From Balaenoptera acutorostrata (lineage: Eukaryota > Chordata > Mammalia > Artiodactyla > Balaenopteridae): a stretch of DNA of 64,000 nucleotides. Location: assembly GCF_949987535.1 (NCBI RefSeq), contig NC_080065.1, forward strand, positions 36,557,239 to 36,621,238, read 5' to 3'. A program made the position numbers and the translations under genes. Shown here piece by piece: positions 48,193 to 59,112 of the stretch (position 1 is the stretch's first letter; every line of letters begins with the position of its first letter). The notes beneath the pieces were generated by a model, which was not told where the DNA came from, ran no database searches, and worked only from the letters and a program-made list of their open reading frames with translations.

Positions 48193-48599
48193 GTTTACTG
48201 ATGGCTGAGAATCTCACTATCTCTGGGAGTATCTTTATTCCCCAACCAGAGACGAAGCCAAAACGAGAGAAATTTAATCTCCATTCGAGGGTAAACTGAG
48301 GAAACTTGTCAGGACCATGATCATGTGATTGTCTAGACATACTGGGAAACAAACAAAGCATCTCACACTGCTAGATGGAGCTTGACTGATGCCATTGTAA
48401 AGGCAATGGAAATACGAGACCCTTAAAAAATTCTGCCCTTCTCCTAGAGTTCTTACAGGATGTGTTTTCATTATGCTTATCTAAATGAAGACATCTTGTA
48501 GGAAATCCCCTGTCTTGTGGACTTCAGGGCTTCCTATTTTGGGTTGCACTCTGGCACAGTATGCAGTGGATGAGAGTCACGAGCTCCAGCGATGACCCC

Positions 48600-48700
48600 A
48601 CCACACAGACCGTAAGTGCAACTGCTACCAGTCCCTTAACCTTTCCGATCTTTCATTTCCACATCCATAATTGTGGGCAGTTAATAACCTCAGTCCTGGA
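48600..48700 (+). mobile_element. MIR SINE remnant
   Basis: CAACTGCTACCAGTCCCTTA ACCTTTCCGATCTTTCATTT CCACATCCATAATTGTGGGC matches the MIR segment (CACTTAACCTCTCTGAGCCT, then CATCTGTAAAATGGG). Confidence 0.6.
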
Positions 48701-49105
48701 GCTGCCATGCCGTTAATGCAAGCAGTAAAAATCTCCCAAAGTGAAGTCATATAGTACAGAATTCAGTAGATGCCACACCCACCCACTCTCTTATAATTAT
48801 TTAATTTCTCTGTGGAAATCTTTGACCCTTAGGGACCATTTGGTACAGTATTTATTTTAAAACTTGCTCCCCTCACCCTATGAGAGGTTAACTGAGGTTA
48901 TTACCATGACTAAAGGGTTACTTGTACCTTAGAATTTTCAGACTAAAAACAAGAAATGTTCTTTATAGTCAACTAGAGGCTGCTGAGAGTGGAGACAGAA
49001 ACAGCAGAACATAAGAAGGTTCTATTCTGCTACCTCTATTTCTTTCCCAGCTTCCCTTCAAAATTTGTAAGATCTGTTTTACTAAGATAGTTATAGTGGC
49101 ACTAA

Positions 49106-49132
49106 TAATTGTAATAATAATAATAATAATAA
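49106..49132. repeat. (TAA)n microsatellite
   Basis: AATAATTGTAATAATAATAA and onward, about seven units. Confidence 0.93.
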
Positions 49133-49229
49133 AACACATTTCTGGAACTTCACTGGTCTTCTACTTCTTGTAATGCTGTTCTTTTCTGGATGGAGTTATA
49201 CTGTAACGAAAAAGATTTTTTAAATAATC

Positions 49230-49850
49230 AATCTAATTTTTATATCAATATCCAAATATCAGTAATGGATTAAAGAAGGAAAACTATCTCACTAGTTACA
49301 GAAAAAAAAATTGATAAAATTTCACATGCATTCATGATTTTAAAAAAAATTAAACTATTAGTAAACAAGAAATAGAGAACTTTACTAATCTGGTACAGAG
49401 TATTGCAAAAGAACCTATAGCTAACATCATAATTAGTGAATAAATACTTAAATGCTTTTCTTCTAAAATTGGGAAGTTCATAATAATGTACTGGAGTTCA
49501 TAATTAGTGAAAAAAATAAAATACATAAATTAATAAAAAGCATAAATAATGGAAAATAAGAAATAAAACTATCAAATCTGAAGATAGCATGGTTGTATAT
49601 GTAGAAAATCCAACAAATATTACAGTAAATCATCAGAATTAATAATCGAAACTTTGAAGGCTGATAGATACAAAATAAATCAACTATAATTCTATATACC
49701 AGCGACAGTTAGAAAATAATTTAAAATTTGTATTAAAATTACATAAAATTACCATATACCAAGTAATATATCTAACAAAATATGTGTAAAACCTTGACTT
49801 AATATGTGCTTGTGAAATCAAACTCATACAGATCATAACTTTTGCCCTTT
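49230..49850 (+). mobile_element. ancient L1M ORF2 fragment, first part
   Basis: GAACCTATAGCTAACATCAT, GTATATGTAGAAAATCCAAC, TTCTATATACCAGCGACAGT and CTAACAAAATATGTGTAAAA follow the RT-region order of old L1 ORF2 (compare CCACAGCCAACATCGTTCTC in copy B). All frames are broken. The element resumes at 51050 after intervening insertions and unassigned DNA. Confidence 0.75.
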
Positions 49851-49891
49851 ATTAGGCTTTACTAGTAATATCAAGCATACAAGCAATCAAC

Positions 49892-50240
49892 AGGCACTAG
49901 CATGAGCTTCCCTGGTGGTGCAGCGGTTAAGAATCCACCTGCCAATGCAGGGGACATGGGTTCGAGCCCTGGACCGGGAAGATCCCACATGCCACGGAGC
50001 AACTAAGCCCGTGTGCCACAACTACTGAGCCTGCGCTCTACAGCCCGCGAACCACAACTACTGAAGCCCGCAAGCATAGAGCCTGTGCTCCACAACAAGA
50101 GAAGCCACCGCAGTGAGAAGCCTGCGCACCTCAACGAAGAGTAGCCCCCGCTCGTTGCAACTACAGAAAGCCAGTGTGCAGCAACAAAGAGCCAACTCAA
50201 CCAAATAAATAAATAAATAAATAAATAAGAGGCGCCAGCA
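49892..50240 (+). mobile_element. CHR-type SINE, ~11-bp TSD
   Basis: The body, 49905-50229: AGCTTCCCTGGTGGTGCAGC, box B GGTTCGAGCCC, tail (AAAT)n. AGGCACTAGCA (49892-49902) and AGGCGCCAGCA (50230-50240) flank it with two differences, suggesting an older insertion. The minus-strand 65-codon frame is a SINE shadow. Confidence 0.9.
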
Positions 50241-50598
50241 AAGCTGGAAAAGGTCTGAAATATTCTATGTGGCTCCCTAAGTTCTTCCTTCTTGCATCAG
50301 ACAGGAGTTCTCTAGTCTTAAATAATAGATATCTCTAATGAGATTTATAGGTCACTTCATACATGGGGACATTTTAAGTCATGAAACATCTCATTTTAAA
50401 ACCAGGGGAGATTTGTAACTTAGGTGACATTCTCCAAGGAGCCAGAGCCATGCCTCATAAATCCATAAACTGTAGGCCTGTTAGAAGAGGCAATCCTAAA
50501 CCAGTGATATCCTGCTCTAATCATTCCATAGATAAGGACTCTTCTCCTAGCAATTGCCATTATTCTATTTGTCTGGAGGTCTAGTTATTATGTTTATA
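50241..50598. other. unassigned segment between two SINEs
   Basis: CATAAACTGTAGGCCTGTTA and TTTGTCTGGAGGTCTAGTTA suggest an old repeat, perhaps an LTR, inserted within the ancient L1. Not named. No gene. Confidence 0.35.
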
Positions 50599-50880
50599 AG
50601 ACTAGACCAACTAGGGCTTCCCTGGTGGCGCAGTGGGTGAGAATCCGCCTGCCAGTGCAGGGGACACAGGTTCGAGCCCTGGTCTGGGAGGATCCCACAT
50701 GCCGCGGAGCAACTAGGCCCGTGAGCCACAATTACTGAGCCTGCGGGTCTGGAGCCTGTGCTCCTCAACAAGAGAGGCCACGATAGTGAGAGGCTCGCAC
50801 ACCATGGTGAAGAGTGGCCCCCACTCACCACAACTAGAGAAAGCCCTCGCACAGAAACGAAGACCCAACACAGCCAAAAA

Positions 50881-50913
<33 letters not shown>

Positions 50914-50939
50914 AAAAAAAAAAAAGAATAGACCAACCA
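50599..50939 (+). mobile_element. CHR-type SINE, 15-bp TSD
   Basis: The body, 50614-50924: GGCTTCCCTGGTGGCGCAGT, GGTTCGAGCCC, (AAAT)n and poly(A). AGACTAGACCAACTA (50599-50613) and AGAATAGACCAACCA (50925-50939) are the TSD with two differences. Confidence 0.94.
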
Positions 50940-51049
50940 GTAATCAGAGGGAAGTCTGCTGTAAATCCTTCCTAGATCTCTAATCAGAAAACTAGAAAAC
51001 AATGACAGACATCAAATAAACAGATTTGTTATTCTTATGGATAAAATTA

Positions 51050-51203
51050 CACAAAATTCAGAAATATCAATTATTTTAATTGGATTTACAGGTTCATTGT
51101 CATGTTAATCAAATTCCCGACAGTTTTTTTCTGCAAAGCTTGACAAAGCACATCCTAAAATTTATATGGAAATGCAATAACCAAAAGTAGCCAAGTCTTT
51201 CTT
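51050..51203 (+). mobile_element. ancient L1M ORF2 fragment, middle part
   Basis: TTGGATTTACAGGTTCATTG, CTTGACAAAGCACATCCTAA AATTTATATGGAAATGCAAT and AAAAGTAGCCAAGTC correspond to the end of the RT region just before the segment that in copy A encodes RPRIAKA-like residues. Young L1 copy C inserted exactly here. Confidence 0.8.
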
Positions 51204-51554
51204 CTTTTTTTTTTTTTAAACATCTTTATTGGAGTATAGTTGCTTAACAATGGTTAGTTTCTGCTTTATAACAAAGTGAATGAGCTATACATATACATAT
51301 ATCCCTATATCCCCCCCTCTTGCATCTCCCTCCCACCCTCCATATCCCACCCCTCTAAATGGTCACAAAGCACCAAGTTGATCTCCCTGTGCTAGGTGGC
51401 TGCTTTCCACGAGCTATCTATTTTACATTTGGTAGTGTATATATGTCCACACCAGCTTACCCTCACTTCGTCCCGGCTTACCCTTCCTCCTCCCCGTGTG
51501 CCCAAGTCCATTCTCTACCTCTGCGTCTTTATTCCTGTCCTGCCCCTAGGTTCT

Positions 51555-53766
51555 TCAGAACCTTTTTTTTTTTTTGTAGATTCCATATATATGTGTTAGC
51601 ATATGGTATTTGTTTTTCTCTTTCTGACTTACTTCATTCTGTATGACAGACTCTAGGTTCATCCACCGCATGACAAATAATTCAATTTCGTTTCTTTTTA
51701 TGGCTGAGTAATATCCCTTTGTATATATGTGCCACATCTTCTTTATCCATTCATCTGCCGATGGACACTTAGGTTGCTTCCATGTCCTGGCTATTGTAAA
51801 TAGAGCTGCAATGAACATTGTGGTACATGACTCTTTTTTTTTTTTTTTTTTTTTTTTTACTTGATTTTATTTATTTATTTATTTATTTTTGGCTGTGTTG
51901 GGTCTTCGGTTCGTGCGAGGGCTTTCTCCAGTTGCGGCAAGCGGGGGCCACTCTTCATCGCGGTGCGGGGACCGCTCTTCATCGCGGTGCGCGGGCCTTT
52001 CTCTATCGCGGCCCCTCCCGTCGCGGGGCACAGGCTCCAGACGCGCAGGCTCAGCAATTGTGGCTCACGGGCCCAGCTGCTCCGTGGCATGTGGGATCTT
52101 CCCAGACCAGGGCTCGAACCCGTGTCCCCTGCATTAGCAGGCAGATTCTCAACCACTGCGCCACCAGGGAAGCCCCATGACTCTTTTTGAATTATGGTTT
52201 TCTCAGGGTATATGCCCAGTAGTGGGACTGCTGGGTCATATGGTAGTTCTATTTTTAGTTTTCTAAGGAACCTCCACACTGTTCTCCATAGTAGCTGTAT
52301 CATTTTACATTCCCACCAACAGTGGAAGAGGGTTCCCTTTTCTCCACACCCTCTTCCACATTTATTGTTTGTAGATTTTTTGATGATGGCCATTCTGACT
52401 GGTGTGAGATGATATCTTATTGTAGTTTTGATTTGCATTTCTCTGATGATTAGTGATGTTGAGCATCCTTTCATGTGTTTTTTAGCAATCTGTATCTCTT
52501 CTTTGGAGAAATGTCTATTTAGGTCTTCTGCCCATTTTTGGATTGGGTTGTTTGTTTTTTTGATATTGAGTTGCATGAGCTGCTTGTATATTTCGGAGAT
52601 TAACCCTTTGTCAGTGGCTTCATTTGCAAATATTTTCAACATTCTGAGGGTTGTCTTTTCGGCTTGTTTATGGTTTCTTTTGCTATGCAAAAGCTTTTAA
52701 GTTTCATTAGGTCTCATTTGTTTATCTTTATTTACATTTCTCTAGGAGGTGGGTCAAAAAGGATCTTGCTGTGATTTATGTCATAGAGTGTTCTGCCTAT
52801 GTTTTCCTCTAAGAGTTTTATAGTGTCTGGCTTTACATTTAGGTCTTTAATTCATTTTGAGTTTATTTTTGTGTATGGTGTTAGAGAGTGTTCTAATTTC
52901 ATTCTTTTACATGTAGCTGTCCAGTTTTCCCAGCACCACTTATTGAAGAGGCTGTCTTTTCTCCACTGTATATGCTTGCCTCCTTTATCAAAGATAAGGT
53001 GACCATATGTGCGTGGGTTTATCTTTGGGCTTCCTATCCTGTTCCATTGATTTATATTTCTGTTTTTGTGCCAGTACCATACTGTCTTGATTACTGTAGC
53101 TTCGTAGCATAGTCTGAAGTCAGGGAGCCTGATTCCTCCAGCTCCGTTTTTCTTTCTCAAGACTGCTTTGGCTATTCGGGGTCTTTTGTGTTTCCATACA
53201 AATTGTGAAATTTTTTGTTGTAGTTCCGTGAAAAATGCCAGTGGTAGTCTGAGAAGGATTGCACTGAATCTGTAGATTGCTTTGGGTAGTGTAGTCATTT
53301 TCACAATGTTGATTCCTCCAATCCAAGAACATGGTATATCTCTCCAGCTGTCTGTATCATCTTTAATTTCTTTCATCAGTGTCTTATAGTTTTCTGCATA
53401 CAGGTCTTTTGTCTCCTTAGGTAGGTTTATTCCTAGGTGTTTTATTCTTTTTGTTGCAATGGTAAATTGGAGTGTTTCCTTAATTTCTCTTTCACATTTT
53501 TCATCATTAGTGTATAGGAATGCAAGAGATTTCTGTGCATTAATTTTGTATCCTGTTACTTTACCAAATTCATTGATTAGCCCTAGTAGTTTTCTGGTAG
53601 CATCTTTAGGATTCTCCATGTATAGTATCATGCCATCTGCAAACAATGACAGCTTTACTTCTTTTCTGATTAGGATTCCTTGTATTTCTTTTTCTTCTCT
53701 GATTGCTGTGGCTAAAACTGCCAAAACTATGTTGTTGGCAATAATAGTGGTGAGAGTGGACAACCT
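51555..53766 (-). pseudogene. L1 copy C ORF2 C-terminal part, broken
   Basis: Reading right to left, the frame is open from about 53763 to 52852. It starts just upstream of the RT catalytic motif, which here reads FADG instead of FADD (53632-53643). It passes RPRIAKA, where copies A and B have a stop, and ends at TGA (52852-52854) in place of the tryptophan after KINSK. Copy B has the same stop. After a further break the segment down to 52190 encodes the Cys-rich [14 protein letters not shown]. The SINE then splits the last exon-like part (51555-51818), which keeps the full C-terminus (YYSAIKRNEIELF). Confidence 0.93.
51826..52188 (-). mobile_element. CHR-type SINE inside L1 copy C, 13-bp TSD
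   Basis: The body, 51839-52175, minus strand: T run, (TTTA)n, GGCTGTGTTGGGTCTTC, GGGCTCGAACCC, ACCAGGGAAGCCC. CATGACTCTTTTT occurs at 51826-51838 and 52176-52188. A 25-bp internal unit (GACCGCTCTTCATCGCGGTG-like) is duplicated near 51950-51990. The 271-codon minus-strand frame crossing it is an L1-SINE read-through artefact. Confidence 0.95.
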
Positions 53767-53786
53767 TGTCTAGCCGAGTCATTCTT

Positions 53787-54645
53787 GAAGAATAGGGTGA
53801 GTGGCTTGCTCTACCAGATGTCAATCTAATTGTAAAGCTACAGTTATTAAGACTGTGTGCTCTTGGCCAAAGCTTGATAGTAGGGAACAGAATACACTAT
53901 GCAGAAATAGCAGTCACACATTTGTTGATACTTGAATTAAAATAAAGATGTTTTGCAGAGTACTGGGGAAAAGGCCATCTTTCCAACACCTGCTAGGTAA
54001 ACTGGATATCCACAGGAAACAAATTAAATTTTTACCCCTTTCTCACACCATACACAAAAATCAGCTTCAGGTGGAATAGGGAAAGTTGTAAATGTGAATA
54101 AAGCTTCTAAAAATCATTATAAGAAAATATCTTTGTGACTTTGGAATAGACAAATATTCCTGAAATAGGACACAGACAGTACTGTTCCTAAGGGAGAATA
54201 ATATAACTACACTAAATTTTAGAACTTCTGTTCCTGGAAAGACAACATAAGAGACTAAAAAGGCAAACTACAGAGTGGGAAGTGATGTTTCAATTCAATA
54301 ACCAACAAAGGTCTTGTATCCAGAGTATATAAATTACTACTTCAATAAGAAAAAAAATGTCATTAAGAAAAATGAGGAAGATATTTCAATGGGTCCTTCA
54401 AAAAAAAAAACAAATCCAAATGGGTAATAAATACATGAAAAGATACTCAAAGAAATGCAAATAATAACCACTTTCAGATACCAGTACAAATCTTCCTAAA
54501 TGGCTAAAAACAATAAGACTATCAACGTCAAATTTTGGCAATGACATGGAGCAACAAGAATGTGCTTTTCTAGGAGGTGGAAGTGTAAACTGGCACAATT
54601 ATTTTGAAAAACTGTAACTTTCAGCTATTAATTTAAAAATAAATA
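53787..54645 (+). mobile_element. ancient L1M ORF2 fragment, last part
   Basis: Resumes the element broken at 51203: GTAAAGCTACAGTTATTAAG ACTGTGTGCTC, TCTCACACCATACACAAAAA, AAATATCTTTGTGACTTTGG, GTCTTGTATCCAGAGTATAT, GGAGGTGGAAGTGTAAACTG. It is parallel to ORF2 of copies A and B but heavily diverged, with no open frame. Confidence 0.85.
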
Positions 54646-54966
54646 GGGGCTTCCCTGGTGGCACAGTGGTTGAGAATCTGCCTGCTAATGCAGGGGACAC
54701 GGGTTCGAGCCCTGGTCTGGGAAGATCCCACATGACGCGGAGCAACTAGGCCTGTGAGCCACAACTACTGAGCCTGCGCATCTGGAGCCTGTGCTCCGCA
54801 ACAAGAGAGGCCGCGATGGTGAGAGGCCCGCACACTGCGATGAAGAGTGGCCCCCGCTTGCCGCAGCTAGAGGAAGCCCTCGCACAGAAACGAAGACCCA
54901 ACACAGCCAAAAATAATTAATTAATTAATTTAAAAAATAAAAATATAAATAAATAAATAAATAAAT
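54646..54966 (+). mobile_element. CHR-type SINE
   Basis: GGCTTCCCTGGTGGCACAGT, box B GGTTCGAGCCC, CGCACAGAAACGAAGACCCA, then (ATTA)n and (AAAT)n. The flanks are A/T-rich (TTTAAAAATAAATA before, AAATAAATACAG after), so the TSD cannot be delimited cleanly. It lies at the end of the ancient L1. Confidence 0.92.
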
Positions 54967-54987
54967 ACAGAAAATAGTATTTTGAAA

Positions 54988-55347
54988 TAGCCATTCCCCC
55001 TTATCCACAGGTGATAGATCCACAGGGGATACATTCCCCTTTATCCACAGGCACCCCCAAAGGTGCCTGAAACCATAGATAGTACCAAACCCTATATATA
55101 CTATGTTTTCCTATACTATCTGGCGGGTAGTGTATACAGCATGGACAGGATAGACAAAGGGATGATTCACACCCAGGCAGGACAGGGTGGGACTGTGCAA
55201 GATTCCATCATGCTGCTCAGGATGGCATGCAGCTTAAAACTTATTGTTTATTTTTGGAATTTTCCATTTAATATTTATGTGCCACAGTTGACTGGGTAAC
55301 TGAAACTGCAGAAAACAAAACCAAGGATAAGGAGGGACTACTGTAGT
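54988..55347 (+). mobile_element. Tigger-type nonautonomous DNA transposon (MER44-like)
   Basis: The left end CCATTCCCCCTTATCCACAGG and right end CCAAGGATAAGGAGGGACTA CTG are inverted relatives (complement CAGTAGTCCCTCCTTATCC). The interior has GGTGCCTGAAACCATAGATA GTACC, TATATACTATGTTTTCCTAT and GGAATTTTCCATTTAATATT. About 30 bases at the left end are partly duplicated (CCCCTTATCCACAGG and CCCCTTTATCCACAGG). No transposase. The 78-codon frame at 55063 is incidental. Confidence 0.8.
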
Positions 55348-55367
55348 ATATCTTGTAGGGGGAGAGA

Positions 55368-56606
55368 TGTGTCATTTGTTTGTTTGTTTTTTTAACATCT
55401 TTATTGGAGTATAATTGCTTTACAATGGTGTGTTAGTTTCTGCCATATAGCAAAGTGAATCAGCTATATGTATACATATATCCCCAAACCCCCTCCCTCT
55501 TGCATCTCCCTCCCACCCTCCCTATCCCACCCCTCTAGGTGGTCACAAAGCACCAAGCTGATCTCCCTGTGCTATGTGGCTGCTTCCCACTAGCTATCTA
55601 TTTTACATTTGGTGGTGTATATATGTCCATGCCACTCTCTCACTTTGTCCCAGCTTACCTTCCCCCTCCCCGTGTCCTCAAGTCCATTCTCTACCTCTGC
55701 GTCTTTATTCCTGTACTGCCCTTAGGTTCTTCATAACCTTTTATTTTTTAATTTTTTAATTGTTTTAGATTCCATATATATGTGTTAGCATACGGTATTT
55801 GTTTTTCTCTTTCTGACTTAAGTTCACTCTGTATGACAGGCTCTAGGTCCATCCACCTCACTACAAATAACTCAATTTCATTTCTTTTTATGGCTAATAT
55901 TCCATTGTATATATGTGCCACATCTTCTTTATCCATTCATCTGTTGATGGACACTTAGGTTGCTTCCATGTCCTGGCTATTGTAAATAGTGCTGCAGTGA
56001 ACATTGTGGTACATGACTCTTTTTGAATTATGGTTTTCTCAGGGTATATGCCCAGTAGTGGGATTGCTGGGTCATATGGTAGTTCTATTTTTAGTTTTTT
56101 AAGGAATCTCCATACTGTTTTCCATAGTGGCTGTATCAATTTACATTCCCATCAACAGTGCAAGAGGGTTCCCTTTTCTCCACACCCTCTCCCACATTTA
56201 TTGTTTGTACACTCTTTGATGTTGGCCATTCTGACCGGTGTGAGGTGATACCTATTGCAGTTTTGATTTGCATTTCTCTAATGATTAGTGATGTTGAGCA
56301 TCCTTTCATGTGTTTGTTGGCAATCTATATATCTTCTTTGGAGAAATGTCTATTTAGGTCTTCTGCCCATTTTTGGATTGGGTTGTTTGTTTTATTGATA
56401 TTGAGCTGCATGAGCTGCTTGTATATTTTGGAGATTAATCCTTTGTCAGTGGCTTCATTTGCAAATATTTTCTCCCATTCTGAGGGTTGTCTTTTCATCT
56501 TGTCTATGGTTACCTTTGCTGTGCAAAAGCTTTTAAGTTTCATTAGGTCCCATTTGTTTATTTTTGTTTTTATTTCCATTTTTCTAGGAGGTGGGTGTGT
56601 CATTTG
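55368..56606 (-). mobile_element. LINE-1 copy D, minus strand, 11-bp TSD
   Basis: The insertion spans 55379-56595. TGTGTCATTTG occurs at 55368-55378 and 56596-56606. It is 5'-truncated in the C-terminal third of ORF2, with the 3' UTR of the copy B type. It landed only about 20 bp from the Tigger-type element. Confidence 0.95.
55894..56595 (-). pseudogene. L1 copy D ORF2 C-terminal part, shared truncating deletion
   Basis: The frame from the truncation point carries [49 protein letters not shown] and, after a break, [15 protein letters not shown] and [13 protein letters not shown], then TAG (55894-55896). The TAG arises because ATTACTCAGCC in copy C has become ATTAGCC, a 4-nt deletion seen identically in copy B at 40866-40872. 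The usual last ~50 residues are lost. Confidence 0.92.
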
Positions 56607-57969
56607 GTTTTGGTATTCAATATAAAGTTATATGTGAGTGTCATTATATTAACACAAGTTGTGTGGTTACATTTTAACGGTACATTCTGTATGTTAGACC
56701 AGAAAGCTGAGATCCTGCCTTTTTCACATATTTGTTCAATTTCTATTTCTTGAGAACACTCAGAGCAAGCCTAATGTCTCTTTTACGTGACAATCCCTCA
56801 GAAATTAGAAATCTCCCCCGAGCGTTCTTTTCCCTGAGTGGTTCCTTCACCTATATTTTCCTTCACCAATCTGATCACCATCCTATGAATGTATTCTAAT
56901 TTGGTTCATGACTTGAAGTGCTGGGGTCCAGAATTAAACGCATCATTGTATGTATGTTTTGACAAAGCAGATTCGAGTGGTACAAACATTTCTCTTTTAT
57001 TAGATACTATATTTCCCGTTAACTTTTTGATAGTCACTTCAGACTTTTATACTTTTGAATATACACTGGTTCCTATGAACTAAAACTTCTAAGTCTTTTC
57101 TACACATATTATTACAAAGCCCTCTCTCTAGTGCATTTTTAACACATTTGCAGACATTTATATTTATGAACTCTTAAATGCACTTTGTTAAACAGCACAA
57201 TACTACAATCTCCCTTTGGGATTCTATTTTTGCCATAGAAAATATTCATCCACTGACAAAACATGACATGATCTCTGTGTGTTTGGGGGTGGGATGGAGG
57301 GAGGAGAGTGTGTTGTGTGTGTGTATACAGATGGATATAAATAAATAGAGATAGGCATAGACAAAGACATAGATATATAGTACCACAAAGATATATGGCA
57401 AGTTTTGATTAGAGTCATTTTGAGGGGGTAGGATTATGTGTGATTCATATTTTCTCATATTTGATTTTGATATTCTTTTGTCATAAGTAATCTAGCAAGA
57501 TAGACTTCTCAAAATTAATGACACCTTCTATGCTTAGAGGTAGAGAAGTCAAGTCACATTGGGACAGGTTAGCCCCAGCTAATATTTGTGTTACAAATAC
57601 TTGAGATGAATCTTGAAAATGAATAGGTTGCTCCAGGTAAATAAATTACCATCAGCAAAGAATATAGATTTGTGGAGAGATTAAATAGAAAGTGTGTAGT
57701 GGCTTCATCATCAATGACTTTGACACCACATGAAAGAGTATTATATAGGTATTTTATGCTGGAGACATTGGGGAAAATTTAATGGTTTTCAAAAGGAAAG
57801 TAACATAATCTTACCTATACATTGGAGAGAGACCAATAGTGAAAAAGGCCAACGTTAAGAGATAAGAGATTGGAGAGGACAGCTGTTAAACCTCCATTAC
57901 AGGACTCTTGAGCAAGGTGATTGGATCTGAATAGAAAAATGTCAAGGAAATCAAGAGAGTGGATTCAAG
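56607..57969. other. gene-free stretch, nothing firmly recognised
   Basis: A short GT tract lies at 57308-57324. The 57690-57960 part has the purine-rich texture of an old repeat. No exon supported. Confidence 0.4.
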
Positions 57970-58297
57970 CAGTATTTCCCAAACTACAGCGCTAGTATTG
58001 ACTAATGAACATCTTCGAATATTCATTAGTATCAATGTTATTATTAATATTTATATAATTGGTGAACTGGAGGAATTGTTTTTTGTCAAATAAACTTTAG
58101 AAATGTCACATGTTGCATTCCACTTTTGAACATTTGAAATGCACACAAATATATTAAAGATCTGAGAAGTCTTGCCATAAAGAAACATGTTAACTTTTCC
58201 TAATACATCATTTCCTAAACTCATCTGATCCCATGGAAATCCTATAAATACCTAACAATGTGCAAGTATTCCGTGCACTCAATTTGGGAAATACAGC
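57970..58297. mobile_element. hAT-type MITE with internal hairpin
   Basis: Begins CAGTATTTCCCAAAC (57970-57984) and ends TTTGGGAAATACAG (58283-58296), giving inverted termini typical of Charlie-group MITEs. Near the left end is a strong hairpin, ATTGACTAATGAA against TTCATTAGTATCAAT (57998-58035). Family not assigned. Non-coding. Confidence 0.6.
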
Positions 58298-58679
58298 ATT
58301 AGAGAAACACTGAAAGGCAGAAACAACAAAACATAGTATTTGGTTACCTAAGGAGGAAGAGAGATGAGGAGAATTAAAAGATGTTGTTTGGTTTTTAGTT
58401 CCCGGACTAGGAAAACAGTGTTATATGGTTAACAGGTTTATGAGAGCCGGTTTGGTTGGGAATTATCAGTGCAAGTTTGCATTATTTAGGTGTCAGGTGT
58501 CAGCATACCAACATTTGAAGATATTCATGTAATAAGTCTACATATCTGCAAAAGACATGTCAAAAGCAGCATTAGAAATTCTGATGAGCTATTCACAGAA
58601 CTTTGCTACTAATCAAAATGCATTGCCTCACAGCGTTCCAGCACGACTGCTAAAGAAGTCAACAGTAAATGGTTCTCAT
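58298..58679. other. gene-free stretch, nothing recognised
   Basis: No supported gene or named repeat. Confidence 0.4.
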
Positions 58680-59112
58680 AAATGTGGAAGCTGAAATGCA
58701 TATATATGGAATCTAAAAAAGCAGTACTGATGAACCTAGTGGCAGGGCAAGAATAAAGACGCAGATGTAGAGAATGGACTTGAGGACACAGCGGGGGAAG
58801 GGGAAGCTGGGACGAAGTGAGAGAGTAGCACTGACATATATACACTACCAAACGTAAAATGGATGGCTAATGGGAAGCTGCTGCATAGCACAGGGAGATC
58901 AGCTCGGTGCTTTGTGAAGACCTAGAATGTTGGGATAGGGAGGGTGGGAGGGAGGCTCAAGAGGGAGGGGATATGGGGATATATGTATACATATAGCTGA
59001 TTCAGTTTGTTGTACAGCAGAAACTAACACAACATTGTAAAGCAGTTATACTCCAATAAAGATGTGAAAAAAAAAAGAAAATGATGACAAAAAAAAATGT
59101 GGAAGCTGAAAT
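58680..59112 (+). mobile_element. 5'-truncated LINE-1 3' end, perfect 18-bp TSD
   Basis: The body, 58698-59094. AAATGTGGAAGCTGAAAT occurs at 58680-58697 and 59095-59112. Carries the last bases of ORF2 (CATATATATGGAATCT), the 3' UTR of the copy B type and a tail of two A runs separated by GAAAATGATGAC. Confidence 0.96.

Larger units (their letters stand above)
47855..49229. other. gene-free stretch with small repeats
   Basis: Contains the inverted-repeat cluster (48140-48192), a MIR piece (48600-48690) and a TAA microsatellite (49106-49132). Otherwise nothing recognised. Confidence 0.4.
51188..53786 (-). mobile_element. LINE-1 copy C, minus strand, 16-bp TSD
   Basis: The insertion spans 51204-53770. 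TAGCCAAGTCTTTCTT (51188-51203) and TAGCCGAGTCATTCTT (53771-53786) form the TSD with two differences. It is 5'-truncated within the RT domain and retains the C-terminal ORF2, the 3' UTR and a poly(A) tail (T run at 51208). Its 3' UTR type equals copy B. A SINE interrupts it at 51839-52175. The host site is an ancient L1 in the opposite orientation. Confidence 0.94.

Noticed and set aside
50881..50924. Regular (AAAT)n arrays that look like short-spaced repeats
   Set aside because: These are SINE tails. There is no CRISPR-like repeat-spacer structure anywhere, nor would one be expected in a mammalian genome.
51875..52690. 271-codon minus-strand open frame joining ORF2 to extra residues
   Set aside because: The N-terminal part is L1 ORF2 and the C-terminal part is SINE sequence read through. 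An insertion artefact, not a fusion gene.
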